A stretch of DNA of 64,000 bases, taken from NCBI GenBank assembly GCA_026399015.1, contig JAPLRS010000007.1, positions 31,873 through 95,872 on the forward strand, written 5' to 3'. The DNA is from Methylococcales bacterium. GTDB taxonomy: Bacteria > Pseudomonadota > Gammaproteobacteria > Methylococcales > Methylomonadaceae. The notes beneath the pieces are model-generated. The model was given only the letters and a program-made list of their open reading frames with translations, had not been told where the DNA came from and searched no databases. Shown here piece by piece: positions 9,728-18,125 of the stretch (position 1 is its first letter; each line of letters opens with the position of its first letter). The translations under genes and the position numbers were made by a program.

Positions 9728-11392
9728 ATGGCGCAATATATTTACTCTATGAATCGGGTTGGCAAAATTGTCCCACCCAAAAAATACATTCTTAAAAACA
9801 TCTCCTTATCTTTCTTCCCCGGCGCCAAAATTGGCGTACTCGGTCTTAATGGTTCTGGTAAATCAACTTTACTAAGAATTATGGCAGGCATAGATAAAGA
9901 AATTGAAGGCGAAGCGATTCCACTTAAAGGTATCAACATTGGGTACTTAGCCCAAGAACCACACTTAGATCCAGAAAAAACAGTGCGTGGCAATATTGAA
10001 GAAGCCGTTGCAGAAGTTAAAAATGCCCTCACTGCTTTAGACGCTGTGTACGCTGCGTATGCAGATCCAGATGCTGATTTTGATAAATTAGCGGCCGAGC
10101 AAGCTAAATTAGAAGACATAATCAATGCCAATGATGGCCACAATTTAGACCGTAAACTCGAAGTCGCCGCGGATGCCTTAAGACTGCCGGATTGGGATGC
10201 GGATGTTACAAAATTATCAGGGGGTGAAAAACGTCGTGTAGCTTTGTGTCGTTTATTGCTCTCAAACCCAGACATGTTGTTATTAGACGAGCCAACCAAC
10301 CATTTAGACGCAGAGTCGGTTGCATGGTTAGAACGTTTCTTACATGACTTCACAGGCACAGTGGTTGCGGTTACCCATGATCGATATTTCTTAGATAATG
10401 TTGCGGGCTGGATTTTGGAACTCGATAGAGGATCCGGGATTCCATGGGAAGGTAACTACTCTAGCTGGTTAGAACAAAAGAGTAATCGCTTGTTGCAAGA
10501 AGAGAAACAAGAATCTTCTCGTCAAAAAGCCATGAAAGAAGAATTGGAATGGGTGCGTACCAACCCTAAAGGTCGTCACGCAAAAAGTAAGGCACGTTTG
10601 GCTCGTTTTGAAGAACTGTCTTCAACAGAAGTACAAAAACGTAATGAAACCCAAGAAATATACATTCCACCTGGACCTCGTTTAGGTGATGTAGTGATTG
10701 AAGCAGAAAACATCAGCAAAGCGTTTGGCGACAAGCTCTTATTTAATGATCTTAACTTCAGATTACCACCCGGTGGTATCGTAGGTATTATTGGACCCAA
10801 CGGCGCTGGTAAAACCACCTTATTTAGAATGATGGCAGGTTTAGAACAACCAGACACAGGCTCTTTAAACATCGGCCAAACCGTGCAATTGGCTTATGTT
10901 GATCAGTTGCGTGATGATTTGGATGCTAAGAAAACTGTCTTTGAAGAAATTTCAGATGGTTTAGATATCATTACTGTCGGCAAATACGAAACCCCTTCAC
11001 GTTCTTATGTAGGACGTTTCAACTTTAAAGGTGCCGATCAAGGTAAATACATCGGTGATTTATCAGGGGGTGAACGCAATCGTGTTCATTTAGCTAAGTT
11101 ACTTAAAACGGGTGGCAATGTCTTACTATTAGATGAACCAACCAACGACTTAGACGTAGAAACCTTAAGAGCCTTGGAAGAAGCCCTACTGGCTTTCCCG
11201 GGTTGCGCAGTGGTTATTTCGCATGATCGATGGTTCTTAGATAGAATCGCGACGCACATCTTAGCTTTTGAAGGCGATAGTAATGTAGTATGGTTTGAAG
11301 GTAATTACGAAGATTACGAAGCTGACCGTCATCGCCGTTTAGGCACCGATGCTGACAACCCAAAACGTATAAAATATAAGAAAATTAATTAA
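9728..11392 (+). CDS. ettA: Energy-dependent translational throttle protein EttA (ABC-F)
   Basis: 554 residues, nearly the length of E. coli EttA. It is a soluble ABC-F ATPase that binds the ribosomal E site and gates early elongation according to ADP/ATP ratio. Two ABC domains are complete. The first has Walker [10 protein letters not shown], signature [15 protein letters not shown] and Walker [15 protein letters not shown]. The second has [24 protein letters not shown] and [11 protein letters not shown]. The arm/linker region between them is rich in Lys, Arg and Glu ([20 protein letters not shown]). There is no membrane domain. The N-terminus [19 protein letters not shown] is typical of EttA. 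It is a single gene followed by a strong hairpin. Confidence 0.95.
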   Translation: MAQYIYSMNRVGKIVPPKKYILKNISLSFFPGAKIGVLGLNGSGKSTLLRIMAGIDKEIEGEAIPLKGINIGYLAQEPHLDPEKTVRGNIEEAVAEVKNALTALDAVYAAYADPDADFDKLAAEQAKLEDIINANDGHNLDRKLEVAADALRLPDWDADVTKLSGGEKRRVALCRLLLSNPDMLLLDEPTNHLDAESVAWLERFLHDFTGTVVAVTHDRYFLDNVAGWILELDRGSGIPWEGNYSSWLEQKSNRLLQEEKQESSRQKAMKEELEWVRTNPKGRHAKSKARLARFEELSSTEVQKRNETQEIYIPPGPRLGDVVIEAENISKAFGDKLLFNDLNFRLPPGGIVGIIGPNGAGKTTLFRMMAGLEQPDTGSLNIGQTVQLAYVDQLRDDLDAKKTVFEEISDGLDIITVGKYETPSRSYVGRFNFKGADQGKYIGDLSGGERNRVHLAKLLKTGGNVLLLDEPTNDLDVETLRALEEALLAFPGCAVVISHDRWFLDRIATHILAFEGDSNVVWFEGNYEDYEADRHRRLGTDADNPKRIKYKKIN

Positions 11393-11415
11393 TTTTCCGC
11401 TTTAAAAGCTTAGCA

Positions 11416-11451
11416 ATTCCAGTAGTTATTGCCCAAAATAACTACTGGAAT
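11416..11451 (+). terminator. 15-bp perfect hairpin after ettA
   Basis: ATTCCAGTAGTTATT (11416-11430) pairs perfectly with AATAACTACTGGAAT (11437-11451) around a 6-base loop. It starts 24 bp after the ettA stop. No T run follows, so it may act as an RNA 3' end stabiliser rather than as a classical terminator. Confidence 0.6.
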
Positions 11452-11613
11452 ATACTTTATCCCTCAAATTCTAATATTATTATCCTTGGTCAACTCGGTT
11501 TTACTGTTACACTGCAGTCAACACAGTAACACTAAGCCATTGATTTAAAATAATTGTGTTACAATCTTTTAGTGTTAATCCAGCACAGTAGCAGTACAAC
11601 AAGGTAAACAATT

Positions 11614-12030
11614 ATGTTCGATGACAAATTTTTTGAAGAATGGCTAGATAGTCAGGCCCAAAAAGTAATGGAGCAAGTTGCAGGGGGGCAGAGTGTATCT
11701 TCTGACCAAATGATGATTTTAATGCTGAAAGCCCAAATAAATCATTTTGCGCATTTAGATATTGATCTACGTAACGAAATGAAATTGTTACGTGAAGACA
11801 TGGACAAACGTTTTGAACAAGTAGTCATTCGTTTCGAACAGGTAAAACATCAATTTGAGAAGCGTTTTGAGCAAGTAGATAAAAGGTTCGAGCAGGTAGA
11901 CAAACGCTTTGATCAAGTGGATAAACGCTTTGAGCAAATCGTGTCAAGAATTGATCACTTTATGATCTGGTCATTTGCAACCACTCTCACCGTCGGTGGA
12001 ATTGTGATTGCAACCATCAAGTTTCTTTAA
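11614..12030 (+). CDS. Small coiled-coil protein with C-terminal membrane anchor
   Basis: 138 residues, family not recognised with certainty. The central part (about residues 62-112) is a run of nearly identical heptads of the type DKRFEQV, which predicts a long amphipathic coiled coil. A single hydrophobic segment (MIWSFATTLTVGGIVIATI) sits at the extreme C-terminus, so the protein is probably tail-anchored with the coil in the cytosol. The N-terminal 45 residues are acidic and helical. Similar heptad proteins are common in gammaproteobacteria, often next to toxin or nuclease genes, but none is visible here. It is convergent with the DUF3047 gene and overlaps it by 4 bp. Confidence 0.7.
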   Translation: MFDDKFFEEWLDSQAQKVMEQVAGGQSVSSDQMMILMLKAQINHFAHLDIDLRNEMKLLREDMDKRFEQVVIRFEQVKHQFEKRFEQVDKRFEQVDKRFDQVDKRFEQIVSRIDHFMIWSFATTLTVGGIVIATIKFL

Positions 12031-12707
12031 TCTTTACTAAAATAAATATCACCGTAATACGCGGTCACTTTACCTTTTGAATCATCGCTATCCGACATAA
12101 CTGCAACACCGTCTATGTACCTGATATCTTCATTAAAATGTTCTTTTAAATCTTCAAGAATATTACGTTTCTCAGAATACCAAGTACCCGTATTATGCGA
12201 CGCATCTTTTACCGAAATCATCGTCATATTGCCATTAGCGCCACCAAAGGTATAGGCGTTGGGCCACACTTTTCCGACCGGTGAAGTGCTAGACCACACA
12301 TAATTTAAAGCTTTATTCTTCCAAAAAGCTGCGCCGCCACTCACTAACACATACACTCTAGCGGCATAATCATCACCAGACATCTCTTGTTCATTTAAAT
12401 GCCCTAATTTATTCTCAATATGCCAACGCCAATGCATTATTGGGGTTTTGTACAAATCAATACGCTGCTCATTAAAAAAACCAGAAGCACCATTAGAACT
12501 TTCAGCTTTTAATACTTTAGCGCCATCTAACTCTACTAAAGTGTATTTAGTTTGACCTTTAAAATCTTTAGCTTCCCAATTATCTAATTGCCCGTTAGAA
12601 AAGGAGCCGACAACTAATTTTTCAACAACTGGATCTTCAGCATTAATAGCAAAACTAAAAGCTGATAAAAACAAAATACATAAAACTTGCTTAAATAAAA
12701 AAAACAT
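12027..12707 (-). CDS. Secreted DUF3047 family protein
   Basis: 226 residues with a clear signal peptide (FKQVLCILFLSAFSFAINA). The mature part matches the DUF3047 pattern: VGSFSNGQLDNWEAKDFKGQ, KVLKAESSNGASGF, PIMHWRWHIE, GDDYAARVYVLVSGG, and an RYIDGVAVMSDSDDSKG near the end. DUF3047 proteins are periplasmic beta-rich proteins of unknown function. The gene lies 41 bp downstream of the SCO-cytochrome c gene on the same strand and is probably in its transcript, which suggests a link with the copper/redox proteins. Confidence 0.85.
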   Translation of the reverse strand: MFFLFKQVLCILFLSAFSFAINAEDPVVEKLVVGSFSNGQLDNWEAKDFKGQTKYTLVELDGAKVLKAESSNGASGFFNEQRIDLYKTPIMHWRWHIENKLGHLNEQEMSGDDYAARVYVLVSGGAAFWKNKALNYVWSSTSPVGKVWPNAYTFGGANGNMTMISVKDASHNTGTWYSEKRNILEDLKEHFNEDIRYIDGVAVMSDSDDSKGKVTAYYGDIYFSKD

Positions 12708-12748
12708 TAAAACTCAATCTCCCCCGAAATTAAATAAAACCTACAAAA

Positions 12749-13843
12749 CTACAACAAACCGTTTTCGACTGCTTTTACAGGCGCAGCAGGGACAACTTCT
12801 TGAACTGGTTCGGCAGGTGTAGATTCTATAGCATGGTCATGACCTGCATGATTGTGTCCAGCATGGTCAGCAGATTCACCAGCAGTTTCTCCATAAGTCG
12901 CATCACTATCTTCCATATACTTAATGATTTCTTCCACGTCCTTATCGCTAAACTTAAAGCTAGGCATGATCACTTCGTTATATTTCTTAAACAAACTCAT
13001 GACGATAGGATCCTTTTCAGCTAACATCACCTCTGGCGTTTTAAGCCACTTTCTTAACCAAGCCGGATCACGCACTTTAGTCACATTTAACAAACCAGGC
13101 CCAATGTTATCTTCGGCACCTAAACTGTGACAGCCATCACAACGCGAATGAAACAACTCTTCGCCTTTGGGAATTTTGCGTATTTTCCCAGCATCCGCAT
13201 AATTTACAGTGTCAGCTGTTTTACCCTCTTGATACGCCTTAAAAGTACTTAAGGTTCTACCAATAAGCCAAGCTAAAACTCTAGGTTCATCATAAGGCGA
13301 TCTTTTTACCCACTGTCCCGTATGCTCATTACCCATCATAATACTGGTACTGTGTTCGCTTAGATTTTTTTCTTCGTAACCTTCTCTAAACAAACCAAAA
13401 GTGCGTCTTAATTGAATGGTTTCCTCTTTTGTAGCCGTTAAAAATTTCCACCCTGAATCAGGCGTAATTTTAAATTTAGCCGCATACGCTTTTAAAACTT
13501 CAGGAGTATCATGGTCAGGATCAATACTAATTGAGTAAAAGAAAATATCTTTACCCATACGACTACCTAATAATTTTTGTACTTTACGTAAATTAGCTGT
13601 TTCTGATGGGCAACTATCACCGCAATGCGTAAAGATAAAATTAATAATAACAATTTTATCTTTTAATAAATCCTCATAAAACTTAAGCTTTTGTCCATCC
13701 TGATCAACCAAGGTAATATTAGGAAAATATTCTGGCCCCCATGGTGAGCCTTTAGGAGCCGCCAAACTGTTACTGGCCATCCCTCCTAACAATACACTCA
13801 ATGCTAAAAACTTTAAAAGCATTGTCACAGAAAATCTTTTCAT
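12749..13843 (-). CDS. SCO1/SenC copper protein fused to cytochrome c, with His-rich tail
   Basis: 364 residues from the ATG at 13843. An upstream start at 13882 would fall inside a terminator stem and add residues before the signal peptide, so I reject it. Order: signal peptide (1-29); SCO domain with the copper motif CGDSC (C74, C78) and a third ligand candidate H164 (SEHSTS); class I cytochrome c domain with heme motif CDGCH (235-239) and axial Met candidate M293 (IMPSF); then DHAGHNHAGHDHA (about 326-338), a likely metal-binding tail. SCO proteins deliver or reduce copper sites, classically CuA of cytochrome oxidase; the fused heme would supply electrons. It lies downstream of the first multicopper oxidase on the same strand, behind a terminator-like hairpin. 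Confidence 0.9.
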   Translation of the reverse strand: MKRFSVTMLLKFLALSVLLGGMASNSLAAPKGSPWGPEYFPNITLVDQDGQKLKFYEDLLKDKIVIINFIFTHCGDSCPSETANLRKVQKLLGSRMGKDIFFYSISIDPDHDTPEVLKAYAAKFKITPDSGWKFLTATKEETIQLRRTFGLFREGYEEKNLSEHSTSIMMGNEHTGQWVKRSPYDEPRVLAWLIGRTLSTFKAYQEGKTADTVNYADAGKIRKIPKGEELFHSRCDGCHSLGAEDNIGPGLLNVTKVRDPAWLRKWLKTPEVMLAEKDPIVMSLFKKYNEVIMPSFKFSDKDVEEIIKYMEDSDATYGETAGESADHAGHNHAGHDHAIESTPAEPVQEVVPAAPVKAVENGLL

Positions 13844-13862
13844 AATATGGCCTGCTATTTGT

Positions 13863-13899
13863 TTAAAAAAAACCGGTAACACCCAAAAATGTTACCGGT
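13863..13899 (-). terminator. Hairpin plus T run between mco1 and the SCO-cytochrome gene
   Basis: ACCGGTAACA (13872-13881) and TGTTACCGGT (13890-13899) form a perfect 10-bp stem. On the minus strand it is followed directly by a run of eight or more T (13864-13872). It fits a Rho-independent terminator for the oxidase transcript, yet it ends only about 20 bp before the ATG of the SCO-cytochrome gene, so it could act as an attenuator. Confidence 0.75.
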
Positions 13900-13915
13900 C
13901 TGTTGTATATTAACT

Positions 13916-14123
13916 CTTCGACTAGCTCAGAGCGAACGGTTTGTGGATATAATGATCATCCGTAATACACGACTTATCCGTAATACCTGACTCCTCCGTA
14001 ATACCTGACTCATCCGTAATACCCGACTCATCCGTAATACTCGACTCATCCGTAATACTCGACTTATCCGTAATACCCGACTTATCCGTATTACCCCGTT
14101 CGTCCTGAGCCTGGTCGAAGGAC
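13916..14123. repeat. 18-bp tandem array between inverted REP-like arms
   Basis: Units of 18 bp of the form TCCGTAATACCCGACTCA start at 13959, 13977, 13995, 14013, 14031, 14049, 14067 and 14085 (last one partial). The array is bounded by CTTCGACTAGCTCAGAGCGA (13916-13935) on the left and CGTTCGTCCTGAGCCTGGTC (starting about 14097) on the right. These are inverted copies of the widespread REP-like CCTGAGC..GTCGAAGG type. There is no coding potential and no unique spacers. It fills the gap after mco1. Confidence 0.85.
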
Positions 14124-14124
14124 C

Positions 14125-16860
14125 TTACTTCGGTAATGTAGCAGGGATTGTAAAGCCTTTTGCTGCTGTTAAATCACCTGTTTTAGCCGTGGGTAAGTAG
14201 ATACTTGGTTCATATTGTACACCGTTCCAGTCTGGCATCGGCGTTGGTACTGCCAAGGTTTGGCCTGGGTGTTCAAGATCCCATCTTAATAACATCGCAT
14301 GATCTTCATGTTGCGTGTTATGGCAATGTTCAACATAAGTTCCCGCGAAGTCTCTAAAGCGTATCGCAATATCCACTGATGTTGTTGTATCGGCTAAAGG
14401 ACCTACACGATACAAGTCTTTACGCGCATACTTTTCCCAAGCTGGAGGCGCTACACCACCACGATACAATATTTGACCTTCTTCAAAGTGGGCGTGTACT
14501 GGATGTGTCCAACCACCGGCACCTTTGATATGCCAGATTTCAAGCGCACCTTGTTCTGGCGCTGCCGAAATGCGATGCTCATCAGCAGTTAGTCCGGCGC
14601 CCCCATCGGTTTTAATTGTCCAAGGCGCTAAATCAGTTCCACCACCTGAACGACCAAAGTCAAACGTTCTATGTACGGCTTTAGCAAGATCAGTTTGCGT
14701 AGGTCTGTTTAACGGAATCATCACTTTACCAGGATTAACAATGGTTTGAGTTGTTGTTGTGACCTTTTTAGTTTTAGAATTAACAGTTGTCACTGTTTGA
14801 GTTGTCGTTACTGATTCTTCGTATTCAGCAGGATTCATACTGTAATCCACTTGTGCTGGGTTGTAGTTTGCCAACTTAGCGTTAGGTTGATAAGGTTTTG
14901 TCATATCAACAGGGGCTGGATCTGTTACTTTAAATTCTAAAAACTTACCAATCGCAGGGTCACCATTAATACCATCCGCTTTATAAGCTGCTTTACTTGC
15001 AACGCCATCAACTTTAGCCGGAGCCAACACATCCGCTAACGGAATATACTTACTTGGACCCATGCCATTTTGATGTTCTGCTAAGTTCACCATATACAAT
15101 TTAGTACCTTTCGCTAAGCCCGCAAAGTCGACGATAATATCGTAACGCTCACCAATACCTTGTTCTGGTAAGGCATCAGGTGATTGCGCATTAGGAAATC
15201 TAACGGTATGTTCCATTAAGTTTCCGTCGTTAGCGATCATGTGGAATGGGATTTTAGTGTAGCTTTTAACGCCTTTAGCATCTGTTGTTTCTTTAACAAT
15301 CGCAATCTTAAAGTCACGCGACACTGCACCGTCTAACATTCTAAAACGGTAACGACGTGGACGGACATCAAAGGTGGGTTTGTATTGCCAGTTAACTAAC
15401 ACTCTGTCACCTAAGAAACCATCTAAGTTAAAGATGTTAAATTTTAATTGCCCGGTTTTATCCCAGGCTTTATCAGCAATCAATAAGTTAACGTCATAAT
15501 CACGGTTACCCCAATCTAAACCCGTACCACTCGGCAAACATAAGTTAACGTTTGCAGGGTCTGCGTAATGACACGCATAACCTGGGTTAATGGGGTAACT
15601 TTGTGTTTTTATACTCTTTGATGTATGCGCTAAGGGTTCAATGGCTGTATTACCAATACCCGTTTTAGCTTCATTTAGATCCACTGGCTCTCTACCACGA
15701 TCTAAGGCACTGTAGTAGTTCATCGCTGCCGCATTTCCTTTGTAAACGTTTTGCGCAGTGTAATCTAACATGTGATCATGAAACCAGTGAGTACTCATGG
15801 TTTCACGCCAATCACCTGCTACCGGTGTAATACCACCGTGACCATCGGGCGCGCCTGCTCTAGGATCTATAGCGCCAGTATTGATAGAATCATGACCTGC
15901 TAACACCATTGGCCAATGATAATCATAAAATTGACCAGGATAGAAATAAGCATGAGCAAAACCATCACTTTCTGCTGGGTTATGGCCATTATGCTCATGC
16001 GTACTAATGGTATGACGCGCAAAGCCATTATTAGCGGCTTCATCAATTGGTAGACCGTTGTAATGCCTAAAGATTAAAGGCTCGCCATAACGTGCCATTA
16101 AGATTTTGGGGGGTAAAGTTCCGTCAAAAGTCCACACTGAGTTTTTATCTTGCGTCGGTAAATTAGGATGGATTTTAATAACAGCACCCTCAGTACCCGG
16201 TTTTCCATCACCGTTCACATCAATATAGTACAAACCATTAGGACCAAACTCACCGGTTTTATATCCGTGTAACTGGACTTTATCACGTAAACCACCGTTG
16301 ACACGGGCACCGGTTTGTACGGTTTGGAAAAAGCGTTTGTAAGGAAATTCATCCCAGCGTTGGTGAGCAAACTCTTCACCGCCTGGACGTCCTTCGGCAG
16401 GTGTATTTGTTTGTGCACCCAAACACTCGTTAACTTTAGCTTGCCAAGGACTCGTAATCGATTCATCAACTTTACGTAAAGGCACTGAGTTCATTTTTTC
16501 AGATAAAAATGCATCTAAAGCTGCACCATCAGGGCCAGATGTACAATCCGTTGGCGCAGGATAGCTTCTTGTGCCATCAATACTTGAGATACCCACGGAT
16601 TTGCTGGTATCTTCAAAGGTACCAAATTCTTCAAAAGTAAACATCTTGGCAGTAAATTCCGTCGCACAAGCCCCGTTAATACACAATGGACTAGGTTCTG
16701 GTTTTGAAATATTCGTAACAGGATCAACCTGTGCCGTTGGAATATTAAAACCTGCATAGGCAACAGATCCACTTAACAACCCTATTGCTATCGCTAATGC
16801 CGAAACGGGCTTTCTGCTAGCAACAAAAGTTGTGCTGTCTTGCTCTTTTTTAGTAGTCAT
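14125..16860 (-). CDS. Secreted multicopper oxidase 1 (bilirubin oxidase/CotA-like sites)
   Basis: 911 residues with an N-terminal export signal (about 16-36: RKPVSALAIAIGLLSGSVAYA). All four copper-binding regions are present: HEH (288-290), WFHDH (HDH at 361-363), HPVHAH (786-791) and HCHNTQHEDHAM (845 on; Cys846 is the type 1 ligand, with the downstream Met axial). The HCHNxxHEDHxM form is like that of bilirubin oxidase and CotA laccases. Such enzymes oxidise phenols, bilirubin or metal ions with reduction of O2 to water; the substrate here is unknown. It is about 250 residues longer than its neighbour at 18217, with extra N-terminal sequence and a Thr-rich insert (TTTQTVTTVNSKTKKVTTTT). 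Homologous to and divergent from oxidase 2. Confidence 0.92.
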   Translation of the reverse strand: MTTKKEQDSTTFVASRKPVSALAIAIGLLSGSVAYAGFNIPTAQVDPVTNISKPEPSPLCINGACATEFTAKMFTFEEFGTFEDTSKSVGISSIDGTRSYPAPTDCTSGPDGAALDAFLSEKMNSVPLRKVDESITSPWQAKVNECLGAQTNTPAEGRPGGEEFAHQRWDEFPYKRFFQTVQTGARVNGGLRDKVQLHGYKTGEFGPNGLYYIDVNGDGKPGTEGAVIKIHPNLPTQDKNSVWTFDGTLPPKILMARYGEPLIFRHYNGLPIDEAANNGFARHTISTHEHNGHNPAESDGFAHAYFYPGQFYDYHWPMVLAGHDSINTGAIDPRAGAPDGHGGITPVAGDWRETMSTHWFHDHMLDYTAQNVYKGNAAAMNYYSALDRGREPVDLNEAKTGIGNTAIEPLAHTSKSIKTQSYPINPGYACHYADPANVNLCLPSGTGLDWGNRDYDVNLLIADKAWDKTGQLKFNIFNLDGFLGDRVLVNWQYKPTFDVRPRRYRFRMLDGAVSRDFKIAIVKETTDAKGVKSYTKIPFHMIANDGNLMEHTVRFPNAQSPDALPEQGIGERYDIIVDFAGLAKGTKLYMVNLAEHQNGMGPSKYIPLADVLAPAKVDGVASKAAYKADGINGDPAIGKFLEFKVTDPAPVDMTKPYQPNAKLANYNPAQVDYSMNPAEYEESVTTTQTVTTVNSKTKKVTTTTQTIVNPGKVMIPLNRPTQTDLAKAVHRTFDFGRSGGGTDLAPWTIKTDGGAGLTADEHRISAAPEQGALEIWHIKGAGGWTHPVHAHFEEGQILYRGGVAPPAWEKYARKDLYRVGPLADTTTSVDIAIRFRDFAGTYVEHCHNTQHEDHAMLLRWDLEHPGQTLAVPTPMPDWNGVQYEPSIYLPTAKTGDLTAAKGFTIPATLPK

Positions 16861-17011
16861 GACACACCTTCAATTAAAAATATAAAACTTAAAATAAATA
16901 CATAAATAAACGATCGCACCCTCGATCGTTTAAAACCGATAAATCAATATCTAAAAGCCGTATTGAAACCATCACTCATTTATGTATTTCAATATCTTTA
17001 TTACGGTTTCT

Positions 17012-17017
17012 ATTCTA
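17012..17017 (-). promoter_or_regulatory. Predicted -10 of multicopper oxidase 1
   Basis: TAGAAT on the minus strand begins exactly 23 bp after the palindromic box 17041-17056. It gives a leader of about 145 bases that contains the CGATCG hairpin. The hexamer at the -35 position (TTTTGC) is poor, as expected for an activator-dependent promoter. Confidence 0.55.
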
Positions 17018-17023
17018 CTGACC

Positions 17024-17037
17024 TGCCCCATGGGGCA
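17024..17037. promoter_or_regulatory. Perfect 14-bp palindrome in the oxidase 1 core promoter
   Basis: TGCCCCATGGGGCA is a perfect dyad in otherwise very AT-rich DNA. It lies between the palindromic activator-type box and the predicted -10 of oxidase 1, overlapping the -35 and spacer. This is a position where a second (repressor or MerR-like) regulator could act. Confidence 0.5.
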
Positions 17038-17040
17038 AAA

Positions 17041-17056
17041 CTACATATTTATGTGG
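17041..17056 (-). promoter_or_regulatory. Palindromic box upstream of oxidase 1
   Basis: CTACATATTTATGTGG, with AA/TT flanks, matches the cluster-wide pattern CTACAT-N4-ATGTAG with one mismatch. It directly abuts the -35 position for the minus-strand oxidase gene. Confidence 0.65.
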
Positions 17057-17454
17057 TTTAACAATTTTATTTCAGGATTTTGATATGTTTCTGGTATAAA
17101 TATGTGGAAATAACTTAATAACATTACTTATAAAAAGTTATTTAAAATACTGATAATATTTATAAAATATGATTTATATTTACACAAAATGGTTTTTAAA
17201 ATAAATATATTTACAGCTTGTATTTTTTATATTTTTTTTATTTGAATAATAATTCAAACAAAAAAAGTTAAAATATTTAAGTTTTTTCGTGTTTTATATG
17301 CCTAACCCTCCATGATTTTGCGATAATTACTGGCAATGACAATCTGAACAGGTCCAACATCAAGTAAACCCTAGCTTCGTAATGACAAACCATGCGGCCT
17401 TCCTGAGCGAAGTCGAAAGATATTACTCGTCGAATATTTAATACCCTTAGCCCT

Positions 17455-17514
17455 ACTACCCCAACCCTGATCTGACAGTTACCTATTTATATAGGATGCT
17501 GCCCTAGGCGCATC
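17455..17514. repeat. Dispersed repeat, copy 1
   Basis: This segment runs from ACTACCCCAACC to ATGCTGCC-CTAGGCGCATC and recurs at 33035-33100 with the same ends and a diverged middle. It lies next to the break of the oxidase gene fragment and next to a REP-like sequence, and may be a small non-autonomous element. Confidence 0.6.
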
Positions 17515-17562
17515 AATGTATAACCTTAAGGTGTTTCAATAAATCGGGGTTTACTAATATGC

Positions 17563-17649
17563 CTAGGTAAAAAACCCTATGGCAATTGCCAAGGCCGATA
17601 CAGGCTTTCTTTGTAAAAGTCGATTGGCTCTCATTTTTTTATTAACCAT
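17563..17649 (-). pseudogene. 5' fragment of a third multicopper oxidase gene
   Basis: From an ATG at 17649 the minus strand encodes 28 codons and a TAG. The peptide contains RKPVSALAIAIG, identical to residues 16-27 of oxidase 1, preceded by a similar Lys-rich start (MVNKKM versus MTTKKE). The flanking 5' untranslated bases also resemble those of oxidase 1 (CTCACACCTTCCTATTAAAATTAAAA compared with the bases after 16860 is clearly related in part). The rest of the gene is missing. It is a duplication remnant that still has copies of the palindromic box upstream. Confidence 0.75.
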
Positions 17650-17813
17650 CTCACACCTTCCTATTAAAATTAAAATATAAATTTACAAATAAATACTAAA
17701 AAACATTTAACACATAAAATCTGGCCTAATCCTAAAAAACAAAAAAGCAGATTAATTAATATACTTCTGGGTTGACAGCCTCTTTGCTTAGGCGATTTTT
17801 TAAGCTTTTAAAA

Positions 17814-17829
17814 CGCTATATTTATGTGG
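17814..17829 (-). promoter_or_regulatory. Degenerate palindromic box upstream of the oxidase gene fragment
   Basis: The right half TATTTATGTGG is identical to that in the oxidase 1 box, while the left half has decayed (CGCTAT). Its distance to the fragment's ATG (165 bp) is close to that of oxidase 1 (181 bp), so it is probably the duplicated copy of that box. Confidence 0.45.
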
Positions 17830-17933
17830 TTTTACTAAAAAATAAACCAAAAAAATTTAGCCACTTCTTAAATCCATAAATTACATTATTGCTCCTATGG
17901 GTATAGTTTAGTGACTTCCAAGTCCTTGTATAA

Positions 17934-17949
17934 CCGCATATTTATGTAG
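17934..17949. promoter_or_regulatory. Palindromic box between oxidase fragment and oxidase 2
   Basis: CCGCATATTTATGTAG matches the cluster pattern with two deviations. A TAAACT hexamer lies exactly 23 bp away on the minus-strand side (17905-17910); on the plus side, at the same distance, the hexamer is poor (TTACTT). It may therefore belong to the decayed oxidase gene, or it may act at a distance on oxidase 2. Confidence 0.5.
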
Positions 17950-18125
17950 TTTTTTGTAATAAATTTTATTTTTTACTTACTTTATATTGCACTAAAATTA
18001 CACCGGAGCGACACTTAATAACCTTTCAGATTGCACACTTAATTTAAATAATTGTTATTATTTATAATTTTGCTTAAAGCAAATATGAGGTGGTAAAAAG
18101 ACAAATAAATATTTTAACTTTTTTC

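Noticed and set aside
9742..10872. Long minus-strand frames opposite ettA
   Set aside because: Shadow frames of a well-conserved ABC-F gene; composition and lack of family resemblance argue against coding.
13844..13882. Upstream start for the SCO-cytochrome gene
   Set aside because: The codon lies inside the terminator stem and adds residues before an otherwise normal signal peptide.
13959..14099. Possible CRISPR array at the 18-bp repeats (and likewise 21167-21506)
   Set aside because: Units are contiguous without unique spacers, too short, and no cas genes are present.
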